From: Sinotaia quadrata
Taxonomy: Eukaryota; Mollusca; Gastropoda; Architaenioglossa; Viviparidae
Direction of reading: 5' to 3'
Length of the DNA stretch: 64,000 nucleotides
Assembly (NCBI GenBank): GCA_028829895.1
Contig: CM054180.1
Location: 92,877,135-92,941,134, forward strand
Position numbers and translations under genes: made by a program. The notes beneath the pieces were generated by a model. It did not search any database, was not told where the DNA came from, and saw only the letters and a program-made list of their open reading frames with translations. Positions 47,815-59,862 of this stretch are shown one piece after another (the stretch's first letter is position 1; every line of letters begins with the position of its first letter).

Positions 47815-47985
47815 TTTCTAGTAAAGGTATGCTACAGTGTATCACAGACTTTAAAATCATTACTTCCAATATGTGTATGCTACACTGTATCACACACATT
47901 AAAGTCATTACTTCCAATACGTGTGTGCTACACTGTATCACAAATTTTAAAGTCATTACTTGTGTGCTATAGTGTAACACGTACT
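47815..47985. repeat. about 50-bp repeat, 3-4 copies
   Basis: Unit contains TTAAAGTCATTACTTCCAAT and GTGTGCTACACTGTATCAC. The paralogous site at 59220-59320 has two copies. Confidence 0.85.
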
Positions 47986-48029
47986 TCCGGTTCATTGAGC
48001 GTAAAACGTTCAGTTGTTTCATTCTTAAG

Positions 48030-48280
48030 ATTTTCAAAAACAGCGAGAACAGTAGAATTTTTAATTTAGTTTGAATGAGAAAAAAAACAGCGAGAACAGT
48101 AGAATTTTTAAATTAGTTTGAATGAGAAAAAAAACAGCGAGAACAGTAGAATTTTTAAATTAGTTTGAATGAGAAAAAAAACAGCGAGAACAGTAGAATT
48201 TTTAAAATTAATTTGAATGAGAAAAAAAACAGCGAGAACAGTAGAATTTTTAAAATTAATGTGAATGAGAAAAAAAATAG
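48030..48280. repeat. about 48-bp repeat, 5 copies
   Basis: Unit contains GAATGAGAAAAAAAACAGCG and AGAACAGTAGAATTTTTAAA. The paralogous site near 59370 has a single related ATTGAGAACGGTATTTTCAA string. Confidence 0.9.
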
Positions 48281-48439
48281 GTGTATATTTAAAACGAACA
48301 TTCTTTGTTTTATACAACTGACAGATTTTTTTAAGTTAATTTCAGGCACAAGTGTCTTGAGCAGATAATGCAAGTTTGACATTACATAACGAAACCTAAA
48401 TGAAAGATATATTTGTATCCACTAATGTCAGATGATCTT

Positions 48440-48530
48440 GTCGCAAATCACAATGAGAATTTACATGGAAATTTACAATTCCGTCAATAGTATACAACAG
48501 TGAGAGTTTACATGGAAATACCTGAAACTC
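48440..48530 (-). repeat. donor-site repeat, 2 copies
   Basis: Two copies of the roughly 47-bp unit that forms the six-copy array at 59590-59860; the second overlaps the splice donor of exon B (48522). Confidence 0.8.
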
Positions 48531-48584
48531 CCTCAAAACTTTGCATCCCATGTCAACGTTGTCATGGACCGTGATTTGACAAAA
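48522..48584 (-). CDS. modular gene: three-finger domain 2, exon B (type 1)
   Basis: 63 nt, phase 0-0, acceptor TTTTTGCAG, donor TTTCAG/GTATTT. Encodes FCQITVHDNVDMGCKVLREF plus Gln. The central strand with MGC is the usual Ly6 mid-domain element. Length and sequence match 59857-59919. Confidence 0.78.
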
Positions 48585-48667
48585 CTGCAAAAACAACATT
48601 CCAGAAATATAACGTAAATATTTAAATATCAATTATAATTATTTAATAGAGAAAAATATTAGTACAC

Positions 48668-50096
48668 TCTGTGTCGGAATAAATTTGCCTTTACCTATTT
48701 CTAAATTTAATTGTTATATAAATTATTAATTTTCGAAGAGACCCGGCCTTGGGCACTCCTTATGATGGTATTTTTGTAATTGTCAGAGTTGGAGTAAACA
48801 ACTCGAGTTGAGAATATGCTAGAAATTGCTGATTACAATCCAAACTAGTACCAACTGGATAAGTAGTTTTTATTATCCAATGGTTACGGTTTATGAGAAC
48901 GAGACCAGCCAATGGGCTAAGATCAAAATTTAACCGGCTGTAGATAATTCTATTGTCTAATCACTTGAATTTGGAGTGACAAGAAGTCCAGTCATGAAAG
49001 GTGGCCGTTAGCCTAATGATGAATTAACTGAATGATTGAGAGAGAATGGACTTAGAAATATTTCAAGCAGTTTTGCTATTGATATGTTATACTTGCGTTT
49101 ATGTAGAGATTATTATGTGAGTAGATTATTATTTCTTCAAATTGTGAACTATGATGCTTGTATGTGGTGTACTAAACACTTGACATTGTTAGTAGTGAAT
49201 CCGCCCATAAAACTATTTTGCTATATGATTATTTCAGGCTAATAAACACTGTTGCAGGAAACTGTAATTTGAGGCTTGAATGTAAGAAATAATAGAGTTT
49301 AAAATTAATAACTGAAAACTTAGCATTTGTTTCATAATTATATTTCACAGCGATAAAGCTGACTTTCCTTCTTTTATCTGAATCTCCTGATTTCTTGATT
49401 ATAAACTGCTATGACCATAGTAGATGCAAGAAGTAATCTCTGTAATGTGTATGTGTAAGGAATACACTGCACTCCATTGATGTATGGTAGCAAGTTACAC
49501 TGACTATATCGAGGAATTTCTGGTACTATGGAGTTACTGGAAATTGCTACAATTGTTGTTCTGCTTGAACAAGCACACAGGTTAACCTCGATAGAATAGC
49601 AGCTAATCAGTGCTCTACATGTAAGAATGGAAGTACGTGGAATTGACAAATTCCATTTATGTTCTTAGATAAGAACTAACTTGTGATTTTGTATTGAAAT
49701 TAAGCTGAAGAATTGTGTTTTAGGATATAGGACTGTATTAAGTATAAAAATTATTCCAACATTTCATGGAAATATTGATGTCATGTAATCTATCTTTTGT
49801 CATTGTATTTGTTATATGTATATTAGATTGTTGATTTAATAAGTTTATTGTTCAATTTATTGATAACTTTATTTTAGAGAAGAAGGTGGGTGAATTGGGG
49901 CTCGCTAAATATAGATTAAAATTTGCCACCTACGGAAATATAGTGTGATGGTAAATGTTTGTCTTTAATGTTGTGTAAGTGAGAATACGTTTACAGCGCC
50001 CACATATCCGCCCAAGTGAGAGAGAACAGTGGTGTCTGCTTAAGATTATTAATAATATAAATTAAGATTCTCCTCACTTGTAACTAGCTGTAAATG

Positions 50097-50152
<56 letters not shown>
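48668..50152 (+). mobile_element. dispersed repeat family X, copy D (near complete)
   Basis: Begins GTGTCGGAATAAATTTGCC and ends in a 54-base TAA/AAT microsatellite. Collinear with copies A (6319), B (13290, minus) and C (22613). Open frames are short. It sits inside the intron between exons A and B of three-finger domain 2; the equivalent intron of domain 1 lacks it, so it is an insertion. It could be a non-autonomous retroelement with a TAA tail; class unknown. Confidence 0.65.
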
Positions 50153-50153
<1 letters not shown>

Positions 50154-50375
50154 TCCTCCGAGTTTTTCCATGTGTTTCAGTAGCCCTTTTTTCACTAGAA
50201 CACCCCGAAACATCAGTGCCTAGCGCAGACCTTGTTAGCCCGGGCGAAGTCTGATCCGGTATGGAATCAAAGTTTGTTTTCTCCATCATGAATGGGATGG
50301 GCAAGCGTGTATTTTGGAGGGATTAATAGTAGTTAATATTAATTAGTAGGTGGCAGAGAGGACAACATACAAATC
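50153..50375. other. GC-richer segment at the 5' side of the R4-like copies
   Basis: Between the TAA array and the first R4-like copy lies a 220-base segment with GACCTTGTTAGCCCGGGCGA. It may be the 5' untranslated region of the element joined to its 3' part by internal deletion, or a separate insertion. No homologous copy is visible in the window. Confidence 0.3.
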
Positions 50376-51426
50376 ATGGGTTCCTACTATCAAAGCCAGC
50401 CAACAACAAGAGGATATAGAAAAATTAAACATGTCATTGAAGGAGAAGTCATTGGCCTTGTGGACTACATCTGGAATAACAATAAAGATGATCCACTGAT
50501 AGAATTAGTAAAAAGGAGTGGACTATTCCAACCCCCAGAAACAGACAAAGAAACATGGAAGAAAACAACGAAGCAAGAACTAGCACATACCTGGAGACAG
50601 AAACCTCTACATGGCCAATATGTACGACAAGCAGACGAAATATCAACAAAGCAATCAACGTACAAATGGTTGAAAGAGGCAGGATTGAAAGCAGAAACAG
50701 AAGCACTCATAACAGCTGCACAAGATCAAGCACTCAACACCAAAGCACACAAAACGAAAATCATGAAAATTTCAAATGATTCCAAATGTAGACTTTGCAA
50801 ATCCATGGATGAGACAACAGAACACATACTATCTGGATGTCAGGTTCTGGCTGGAACAGAATACACCAAACGACACAATGAAGTGGCAAAACACATACAT
50901 AGAAATCTGTGTGAGAACTATGGCATAAAAACCCCAGAAAGAACATGGATGCATCAACCAGAAGCAGTCATCGAAACAGAAGAAGTCAAAATACTGTGGG
51001 ACTTCGAGATAAGAACAGACCGGGTGATTCCTGCAAGACGACCAGACATTGTAGTTCTCAATAAGACCAACAGAACAGTAACAATTATTGATGTCGCTGT
51101 TCCAAGTGATAGAAACATAAAAACAAAAGAAAGAGAAAAAATAGAAAAATACCAAGACCTCAGATTAGAAATCCAGAGACTGTGGAATGTAAAAGCAGAA
51201 GTGATACCAATTGTGATAGGAGCCTTGGGGAACATAACATCAGAATTGGAAGGCTACCTGAATAAACTCCCTGGAAACCACAGAATCGCTCCACTACTCA
51301 AAGCAGCGCTCCTCGGAAGTGCCCACATCCTCCGTAAAACTTTGGATCTCCCAGAATCTTGGTAAGATTCCGAGACCTAGGATCTCAGCCGACAGTCAAA
51401 CAGAAGTCGTGGAAAGAGACTGGATA
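50376..51426 (+). pseudogene. R4/Dong-like non-LTR retrotransposon, copy 1 (3' part)
   Basis: An open frame of 329 codons (50376-51365) holds the C-terminal part of an R2/R4-type protein. A zinc knuckle CRLCKSMDETTEHILSGC (C-x2-C-x7-H-x4-C) is followed by a restriction-like endonuclease with RPDIVVL and IIDVAVPSD (PD-(D/E)xK core), and ends LDLPESW. The reverse transcriptase is missing, and the first nine codons are unrelated to copy 3, so the copy is 5'-truncated although its frame is intact. A 60-nt 3' UTR leads into TAA repeats, the landing site reported for Dong. It is on the opposite strand to the host gene. Confidence 0.85.
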
Positions 51427-51452
51427 ATAATAATAATAATAATAATAATACA
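51427..51452. repeat. TAA microsatellite between R4-like copies
   Basis: About nine TAA/ATA units joining the 3' end of copy 1 to the truncated start of copy 2. Confidence 0.97.
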
Positions 51453-52024
51453 CAGAATACACCAAACGACACAATGAAGTGGCAAAACACATACATAGAA
51501 ATCTGTGTGAGAACTATGGCATAAAAATCCCAGAAAGAGCATGGATGCACCAACCAGAAGCAGTCACCGAAACAGAAGAAGTCAAAATACTGTGGGACTT
51601 CGAGATAAGAACCGATCGGATGATCCCTGCACGGAAGACCAGACATTGTAGTTCTCAATAAGGCCAACAGAACAGTATCAATCATTGATGTCGCTGTTCC
51701 AAGTGATAGAAACATAAAAACAAAAGAAAGAGAAAAAATAGAAAAATACCAAGACCTCAGATTAGAAATCCAGAGACTGTGGAATGTAAAAGCAGAAGTG
51801 ATACCTATAATGATAGGAGCCTTGGGGAACATAATATCTGAATTGGAAGGCTACCTCAATAAACTCCCTGGAAACCACAAAATCGCTCCACTACTCAAAG
51901 CAGCGCTCCTCGGAAGTGCCCACATCCTCCGTAAAACCTTGGATCTCCCAGAATCTTGGTAAGATTCCGAGACCTTGGATCACAACCGACAGTCAAACAG
52001 CAGTCGTGGAAAGAGGCTGAATAA
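51453..52024 (+). pseudogene. R4/Dong-like retrotransposon, copy 2 (short, frameshifted)
   Basis: It starts within the segment EYTKRHNEVAKHIHRNLCEN, so it is more severely 5'-truncated than its neighbours. An indel near 51632, just before the endonuclease core (CCTGCACGGAAGACC versus CCTGCAAGACGACC), breaks the frame. The 3' UTR and a short AATAATA tail are present. Confidence 0.85.
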
Positions 52025-53255
52025 TAAGCTAAATGGAGCGAACAAAATACAAGCCCTTAATGCTTACGCAATACCTGTAGTAAGCTACACTGGAGGTATC
52101 ATAGATTGGACAGCAAATGAAATAAATGAACTGGACAGGAAAACAAGAAAGCTACTCACAATACATAAAGCCTTACACCCCAAAGCAGACATAGACAGAA
52201 TCTATGTATCTCGAAAAATGGGAGGCCGAGGTCTCAAGAAAATTAAACATGTCATTGAAGGAGAAGTCATTGGCCTTGTAGACTACATCTGGAATAACAA
52301 CAAAGATGATCCTCTGATAGAAGTAGTAAAAATGAGTGGACTATTCCAACCCCCAGAAACAGACAAAGAAACATGGAAGAAAACAACGAAGCAAGAACTA
52401 GCACATACCTGGAGACAGAAACCTCTGCATGGCCAATATGTACGACAAGCAGACGAAATATCAACAAAGCAATCAACGTACAAATGGTTGAAAGAGGCAG
52501 AATTGAAAGCAGAAACAGAAGCACTCATAACAGCTGCACAAGATCAAGCACTCAACACCAAAGCACACAAAACGAAAATCATGAAAATTTCAAATGATTC
52601 CAAATGTAGACTTTGCAAATCCATGGATGAGACAACAGAACACATACTATCTGGATGTCAGGTTCTGGCTGGAACAGAATACATCAAACGACACAATGAA
52701 GTGGCAAAACACATACATAGAAATCTGTGTGAGAACTATGGCATAAAAATCCCAGAAAGAGCATGGATGCATCAGCCAGAAGCAGTCACCGAAACAGAAG
52801 AATTCAAAATACTATGGGACTTCGAGATAAGAACAGACCGGGTGATTCCTGCAAGACGACCAGACATTGTAGTTCTCAATAAGTCCAACAGAACAGTAAC
52901 AATTATTGATGTCGCTGTTCCAAGTGATAGAAACATAAAAACAAAAGAAAGAGAAAAAATAGAAAAATACCAAGACCTCAGATTAGAAATCCAGAGACTG
53001 TGGAATGTAAAAGCAGAGTGATACCAATAGTGATAGGAGCCTTGGGGAACATAACATCAGAATTGGAAGGCTACCTCAATAAACTCCCTGGAAACCACAG
53101 AATTGCTCCACTACTCAAAGCAGCGCTCCTCGGAAGTGCCCACATCCTCCGTAAAACCTTGGATCTCCCAGAATCTTGGTAAGATTCCGAGACCTTGGAT
53201 CACAGCCGACAATCAAACAGAAGTCGTGGAAAGAGACTGAATAATAATAACCATT
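52025..53255 (+). pseudogene. R4/Dong-like retrotransposon, copy 3 (longest, frameshifted)
   Basis: It extends further 5' than copy 1: AIPVVSYTGGIIDWTANEI, ELDRKTRKLLTIHKALHP and GGRGLKK belong to the region after the reverse transcriptase in R2/R4-type elements. The knuckle and endonuclease core (RPDIVVL, IIDVAVPSD) are intact. One base is lost in GCAGAAGTG near 53017, moving the last 55 codons (53000-53182) to another frame. It ends with the same UTR and AATAATAATAA. Confidence 0.87.
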
Positions 53256-53890
53256 AACTAGATGGCGTTGGCGTCACACCCTCTAAAAGAAAGGACAGTT
53301 TCTATTTTGAAACTGGTGTATCTACAATTTCTGTTATTTTTCTTCAGTTCAAACATTAATACAGTTTACTATTATTACTCGTTAAAAGTTGTGTTCAATA
53401 TGTCTATTTTAAATATGCTTACTGCCATAGATGTAGATGTACTAGGATTACATTTGCACACTGTAGAAATATGTGCAAGTTAAAACTGTCATGAACCGTG
53501 ACCATAGTATACAAATGTGTTGACTGAAATAACTCTAAGAATTCAAAATTCATTTTACCATTATAGATCGATATTCATCGAATGTTCACAAAAGTTTTAA
53601 TTTTAAATGTTTGAATTAAGTATTCATAAAATAATGTCATATTTATTCATATTTTAATATGATTTAGAACGCCACTTTGAATTTTGTAGTGACCGACACA
53701 TTCATTGTAATTATATGATCTAAGTCATAAAAATCATTCCAACATTCCTGTGTTACTGTTATACAAGAAAAACCGCTTGAGATTAAACTGTGTTTGGGAA
53801 AAGTAGTGCTGTTGACAGAAATTGAAAATGTCTAGAAATATTGTCTAGTATATTCGTTTGCTTAGTTAAACATTCTTACTATCTGTTTCT
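53256..53890 (-). other. intron DNA shared with the domain-1 module
   Basis: Collinear with 59990-60110 at its start (ATTTTGAAAC then TGGTGT or CGGTGT, TTCAGTTCAAAC or TTCATTTCAAAC), which marks the right-hand end of the retroelement insertions in this intron. No exon seen. Confidence 0.55.
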
Positions 53891-53892
53891 GA

Positions 53893-54662
53893 CACGAGAC
53901 TATTAACAGACACATTCAATGTAATATGTGAGAATGTTAACAGACACATTCAATGTAATATGGTGAGATTATTAACAGACACATTCAATGTAATATGTGA
54001 GAATGTTAACAGACACATTCAATGTAATATGGTCAGACTATTAACAGACACATTCAATGTAATATGGTGAGATTATTAACAGACACATTCAATGTAATAT
54101 GTGAGAATGTTAACAGACACATTCAATGTAATATGGTGAGAATGTTAACAGACACATTCAATGTAATATGTGAGAATGTTAACAGACACATTCAATGTCA
54201 TATGTGAGAATGTTAACAGACACATTCAATGTCATATGTGAGAATGTTAACAGACACATTCAATGTAATATGGTGAGAATGTTAACAGACACATTCAATG
54301 TAATATGTGAGAATGTTAACAGACACATTCAATGTAATATGGTCAGACTATTAACAGACACATTCAATGCCATATGTGAGAATGTTAACAGACACATTCA
54401 ATGTAATATGGTGAGAATGTTAACAGACACATTCAATGTAATATATGAGAATGTTAACAGACACATTCAATGTAATATGGTGAGAATGTTAACAGACACA
54501 TTCAATGTAATATGTGAGAATGTTAACAGACACATTCAATGTAATATGGTGAGAATGTTAACAGACACATTCAATGTAATATGTGAGACTATTAACAGAC
54601 ACATTCAATGTAATATGTCAGACTATTAACAGACACATTCAATGTAATAATTATGTGAGAAT
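53893..54662. repeat. 31-34 bp minisatellite, about 23 copies
   Basis: Units GTTAACAGACACATTCAATG followed by TAATATGTGAGAAT or TAATATGGTGAGAAT. Two unit types alternate in a partly regular pattern, giving a higher-order period of about 66 bp. The open frame through it is a by-product of the period. Confidence 0.95.
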
Positions 54663-55181
54663 GTTAAGTAAGCAGAATCATTGTCGACACATTTACCTCT
54701 GTGCACATATCATTGAACAGCTAAGTAAATAAAAGTTATTAACAAATATAACTGATAAATAATGTGGAACGTCATCAAATGAATATCAAGTGAACTAGTG
54801 ACCTCAATATAATCATTAATTGTTGAAGGACAGTAGCAATCTGTGGTCAAGATGACTGCAATGTGGGTTCCGTGACATTGAGACAAAAAATTCAAAGACA
54901 ATAAAATAAGTGTTACAAACAGGTAGAAGCACAGGTACACTAGAATGTGAGTTTGTTACAATAATTCAGGAGAATAGCGCTGCTGCTCGGTCTCCATTCT
55001 TAAGTCTGTAACAATAGATTTCTATCAAATTATCCTTTTTCAAATTTGATAAGTTTAATATTATGTACCAGCATAGTTTAATCTTTTGAAAGTGCAATAG
55101 TTTATAACCATTTGAAAATGCAATGTTCACAGGAAAGTCTTTTCTTTTCAAACGTGTATTTTATGTTAATAATATATTTAT

Positions 55182-55227
55182 GTGTGTGTGTGTGTGTGTA
55201 TGTGTGTGTGTATGTGTGTGTGTGTGT
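55182..55227. repeat. GT microsatellite
   Basis: GT run of about 45 bases with two TATG interruptions. Confidence 0.97.
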
Positions 55228-55652
55228 AAGTGTCTGTGCTATTTATCTTTTAAATCTTTAAGGAATTTTCAAGATTGTAGATTCATTTTCTCTTATATTG
55301 CATATAGCAGTATTGCTGTTAGTTTATTTGCCAGTTTCCATTTTGACTGGAATGTCTAGCCAGAAATTATATTTCTTAAACCATCTTGCCCCCAAACCAA
55401 TATAAGAAAAAGAAACAACAATAAAACAAACAAAAAAGTAAATAAAAAGTAAAAGGAGAAACATTAATTTATACATAAAAAACGGATTGCAATTTTAAGA
55501 GACATCAATATTATTTCTATTTTGGGACGACCATTATATGAAAAGTACTGATTTTCTTAACTTTCGTGATTTCGATTTTCTTATGTTCGTGTTAATCATT
55601 CTTAACATGGGATCCTGTCGTTGTTAATGACTACGCAGTCCTGACAGATTAC

Positions 55653-55816
55653 CTCCTCGCTCTGGCACGCCCATTGACCGCTAGAGCAGGTGCTGAGACT
55701 GTCACCATGGTTACAGGTAGACGAGTAACATGAGTGACGTGCATGTGTTGGCACAACATCCTCTGAGGTTGGATCTGATGATGCAAGTGTTGACAAAACA
55801 TCCTCTGAGGTTGGAT
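55653..55816 (-). CDS. modular gene: three-finger domain 2, exon A (type 1)
   Basis: 164 nt, entering in phase 1 (acceptor CTTACTTCATCAG) and leaving in phase 0 (donor GAGGAG/GTAATC). It starts with a duplicated 14-residue Ser/Thr/Pro stretch (SSDPTSEDVV type) and continues RHSCYSSTCNHGDSLSTCSS then GQWACQSEE: four cysteines of the first finger. The 42-bp internal duplication also duplicates the acceptor-like CATCAG/AT in the same phase, so a 14-residue-shorter form is possible. Confidence 0.82.
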
Positions 55817-55954
55817 CTGATGAAGTAAGAGTATTTACATTTAATGAAGATCTAATCCAAGATGAATATAAATAGCAAACAAATAAGTCGAGTCAAATGA
55901 CAAACTTAGCATTGGAAGAAACAAGGACGAGCTAAGAAAATAAGTGAATATCGT

Positions 55955-56152
55955 TGTCATGGTGCGCCAAGCTTGAGTTCTGAGAACTGTAATAAATTAT
56001 TATAACCTATATTGGAACTGAAAGGTGACAGCATGGTGCGCCAAGCTTGTGTTCTGAGAACTGTAATAAATTATTATAACCTATATTGGAACTGAAAGGT
56101 GACAGCATGGTGCGCCAAGCTTGTATTCTGAGAACTGTAATAAATTATTATA
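55955..56152. repeat. 74-bp repeat, 2.7 copies
   Basis: Unit contains ATGGTGCGCCAAGCTTGTGT and CTGAGAACTGTAATAAATTA. One degenerate copy exists at the paralogous place near 60830. Confidence 0.9.
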
Positions 56153-56394
56153 ACACCTTTCAGTTTTAATTTCAGATTACACCTTTCAGATAGCAATTGA
56201 ACTTGCATTCACTTGAAATATCATACTCACGTATCAGATACTTCTGGACAGTTCGTGCTTCTATTTTTTTTACATTGACCTTCTTACAATGTCGGTAGAA
56301 TTTATTGTGACACTAAATTATTTTCTAATAACATCTGGCAGTGTGAAAGAAATACGAACTATTGCTCAGATTTATTCATTTATATAGGGGATTT

Positions 56395-56620
56395 ATTGTT
56401 TGATGTCTTTACGTAGGGGATTTGGGGTTTGACGTCTTAACTGAGCGGATGTAAGACTTGATATCTTGACTGAGAGGATTTAGGGCTTGATGTTTTGACT
56501 GAGAGAATTTAGGGCTTGATGTTTGACTATGATATAGAGCTTGATGTTTTGACTGAGAGGATTTAGAGCTTGATATGTTTGTTTGAGAGGTTGTAGTGCT
56601 TAAGGTCATGACTGAGAGGA
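56395..56620. repeat. degenerate 30-40 bp repeat
   Basis: About six copies of GGGCTTGATGTTTTGACTGA followed by GAGGATTTA. Confidence 0.8.
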
Positions 56621-57529
56621 CCGAGAGCAAGGCAGAACTACAATGGTGACAAGATAAATGTATATCTCTGACTTGTTAGCCTGAAACATAAATGCCTAAC
56701 ACTGACTTGATAACTTGGAAGGTAAATGTCTGTCACTGACCACATTCTTGAAAACATAAATGTCTAACACTAAATTGTTAAGCTGGACCATATCAGATCT
56801 TATATGTATTCATCTATATTTTTTACCATCGATGGATAGGAGAATAGTACTTTGGGGTCACTCTTTCTTTCTGCAAAGCCCGATGTGCATGTGGGGATCA
56901 GATCGTGGCCTCTGGATCTCTTGATCTCTATATCGAGTTTTATGTGTTATGTGTTTAATAAGCGATCGTAAACACTAACCTAACAAAAGTAGTAGTAATA
57001 GTGTTTTGACATTACACATTCTTTACTGTAACAATTAGAAACTAACGACATACGCTTGGATACATTTACAGCATTGGCAACATAATACATGTAAGTAAAA
57101 GTATATTCTGTATGAAGAAGAACAATAAAGTAGCAGACTGCAGTTCGTGCATACAGTACTATATATATAGTTTGCAGTAGGTCATAGGTCAAGTGTAAAA
57201 TGTGCGTTGGGATAGTACACTTAGCTAAGAGTAGGCAGTAGTATTTTGCAGGTTGTTGTACGTTGCATGCGACTAAATGCCAGATTTAAGCAGTGTAATG
57301 CAATATTCCTTGCAAGTAGACCTGTAGACTACTAACAAAACCGGTCGATATTTGACCTCCAAAATGTTAAGCGCGAGCGTAATTATTTGGTTGATCGTTT
57401 ATATTGATAAATTTCGTATCTATAAATATAGAAATAAGTTCAGTAATAGTACCCTTTCAAATGTTATGCAGTCTGTAATGTGTTTGGTTTTGTGGTTTTC
57501 TTGTTCAGTTTGAGATATTTTATTTGCGT

Positions 57530-57885
57530 TCTGCTTGATATTAGGTGTGTTAATAATGGTGCTAATTTGTGGTATCCTTGATATTAGGTGTGTTAATAAT
57601 TCTGCTAATTTGTGGTATCCTTGATATTAGGTGTGTTAATAATTCTGCTAATTTGTGGTATCCTTGATATTAGGTGTGTTAATAATGGTGCTAATTTGTG
57701 GTATCCTTGATATTAGGTGTGTTAATAATGGTGCTAATTTGTGGTATCCTTGATATTAGGTGTGTTAATAATTCTGCTAATTTGTGGTATCCTTGATATT
57801 AGGTGTGTTAATAATTCTGCTAATTTGTGGTATCCTTGATATTAGGTGTGTTAATAATGGTGCTAATTTGTGGTATCCTTGTTTA
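57530..57885. repeat. 43-bp minisatellite, 8 copies
   Basis: Unit contains TCCTTGATATTAGGTGTGTT and GCTAATTTGTGGTA. Two variants (AATGGTGC and AATTCTGC) alternate in blocks. Confidence 0.95.
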
Positions 57886-58105
57886 GTTAGTACTTTACTG
57901 TAGCACGTGATAAGATTATTAATAAAACTGTGTCAAAACATGCTTCTATGTTGAATGACTGTACAAGGAAAGGATTATAAAAAAAAATAAAGTATAATAC
58001 AATAAACAGTTTTATTTTCATCAGAGCAAAATGTTTAGATTTACATTTATTGAAAATAATGCGACATTGATATGCCAAATGTTAATTTTCAAGGCAAGAA
58101 CTTAC

Positions 58106-58295
58106 CTAACGGTAAAATTGTTGCCAAAGTCGTTGCCGAGAAAAGCAAGTCTTGGTTGGATGAAGTCAGTACCTCAGACACAGTCAGGTCTTGCACACAC
58201 AGGTCATTCTCACAACAATAGTGACATGAGTGGGCAGATGGAATCACCGCTGGGTCACATGCCTCGTGATTCTTGGCACTTTCATTTTGACAATG
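58106..58295 (-). CDS. modular gene: three-finger domain 1, exon C (type 1)
   Basis: 190 nt, phase 0 in, phase 1 out (donor TTAG/GTAAGT). Encodes HCQNESAKNHEACDPAVIPS, then HSCHYCCENDLCVQ and a shorter Ser/Thr stalk ending ATILPLG. All six cysteines are present. Together with 60511-60674 and 59857-59919 it makes three-finger domain 1. Confidence 0.82.
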
Positions 58296-58905
58296 CTGGT
58301 TTCGAGTAAAGAACATATTCCATATTAGTTTTGATTCCATAAAGGTTTCATCCTGATCAAATTAAAACGCGGTTTGAAATGGGTTACAAAATTGCAGTCT
58401 AGTAAAAGTATCAAGATGGAAATATCAGAAAAGTTTGATCAGGTCGTAAAGTGGTTCGAAATAAGTTTATGAAATTGTATCTAGCACTAATTTAGAGGTT
58501 ATTCTCAAAATGTTACTTAGTTTTATACAGACATTTCACTTAACCAGATGACATACAAGCATCATCAAACTATTATATGAATGTAAACTATATGATGTAC
58601 ACGTAGTCCAAATTATAATATAAATAAGTCACATGACATTCCAATAGACATATATTATTATACGGATAAGTCTCAAGACATTCAAATAGCCACAAATTAT
58701 TAAATGTATAAGTCACATGACATTCCAATAGACATATATAATTATATGGATAAGTCACATAACATACAAATAACCATAAATTATTAAATGGATATGAACC
58801 AAATGAGGTATCTCTGTGAAACCAGACATTTGTGATTAAAAGCTAATTATATTTAAGACATTAATCATGTTACTACGTGAATATTTGTGCTCGTTTTTTG
58901 TGCTC

Positions 58906-58912
<7 letters not shown>

Positions 58913-58952
<40 letters not shown>

Positions 58953-58985
58953 AGAGAGAGAGAAAGAGAGAGTGAGAGAGAGAGT
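58913..58985. repeat. TG then AG microsatellite
   Basis: TG run of about 35 bases followed by GA-rich repeats. Confidence 0.97.
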
Positions 58986-59589
58986 AAGATTTTACAAAAT
59001 ATTTTATTCATTGCTGCAACTGTCTTCAATTACTATGATTATGGACATAATAGAGTATGATGGACAATTATTTATCCTAAACACTAATATTATTAAACTT
59101 CACGATAGCAATAATAAAACTGGTTTTAATAAGAAAATAACGAAAACATGATTTCGGTTTTTCTGCAAGCACTAATTATTAACAATCACAGATACTTTCC
59201 ATTTTTACACCTTGCTTTAGTACGAGTGCGCTACAGTGTATCAATATTTTAAAGTCATTACTTCCAATACGTGTACACTACAGTGTATCACACACTTTAA
59301 AGTCATTACTTCCGGTTTAGTGAACGTCACACTTCACATTGTTATGATTATTGTCACGATTATCAAAACATTGAGAACGGTATTTTCAAAACTATTTTGA
59401 AGGACGCAAAATTAATTGTTGTTTGATGTTAAAACAGACATCTTGACTTCAGGTACTAATGACATTTTAGTAAAATAACTTTCAGGTACAATGGTCATAG
59501 ATCAAACAACTTAAGTATTGCATGAAGAAACATAAATGAAAGATATGCATGTGTCTGCTTATGTCAGATTATCTTGCCGCATAACACCA

Positions 59590-59862
59590 GTGAAAATTTA
59601 CATGGAAATACCTGTAATTCCATCAATAGTATAAAACAGTGAGAGTTTACATGGAAATACCTGAAATTCCGTCACTGTTATAACACAGTGAGAGTTTACA
59701 TGGAAATACCTGAAATTCCGTCACTGTTATAACACAATGAGAGTTTATATGGAACATCCTGAAATTCCGTCAATAGTATACAACAATGAGATTTTATATG
59801 CAAATACCTGCAATTCCGTCAATAGTGTACAACAATGAGAATTTACATGGAAATACCTGCAT
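59590..59862 (-). repeat. about 47-bp array, 6 copies, containing the exon B donor
   Basis: Each unit carries GAGTTTACATGGAAATACCT followed by GAAATTCCGTCA on the plus strand, which read on the minus strand is the last codons of exon B plus the splice donor (TTTCAG/GTATTTCC). The array starts exactly at the exon B 3' end. Confidence 0.9.

Larger units (their letters stand above)
56680..58450 (-). repeat. three-finger module segment (copy 1), exon-C end
   Basis: Paralogue of 15440-18500 (whole length) and of 46190-47020 (exon part). See the copy at 15440 for landmarks. Confidence 0.65.

Noticed and set aside
50098..50304. Minus-strand frame ending in a poly-tyrosine run
   Set aside because: The tyrosines are the TAA/AAT microsatellite; the rest has no recognisable domain.
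53893..54662. 144-codon frame rich in VNRHIQCN
   Set aside because: It follows the 31-34 bp minisatellite; the peptide repeat is a by-product of the DNA repeat and has no splice or start context.
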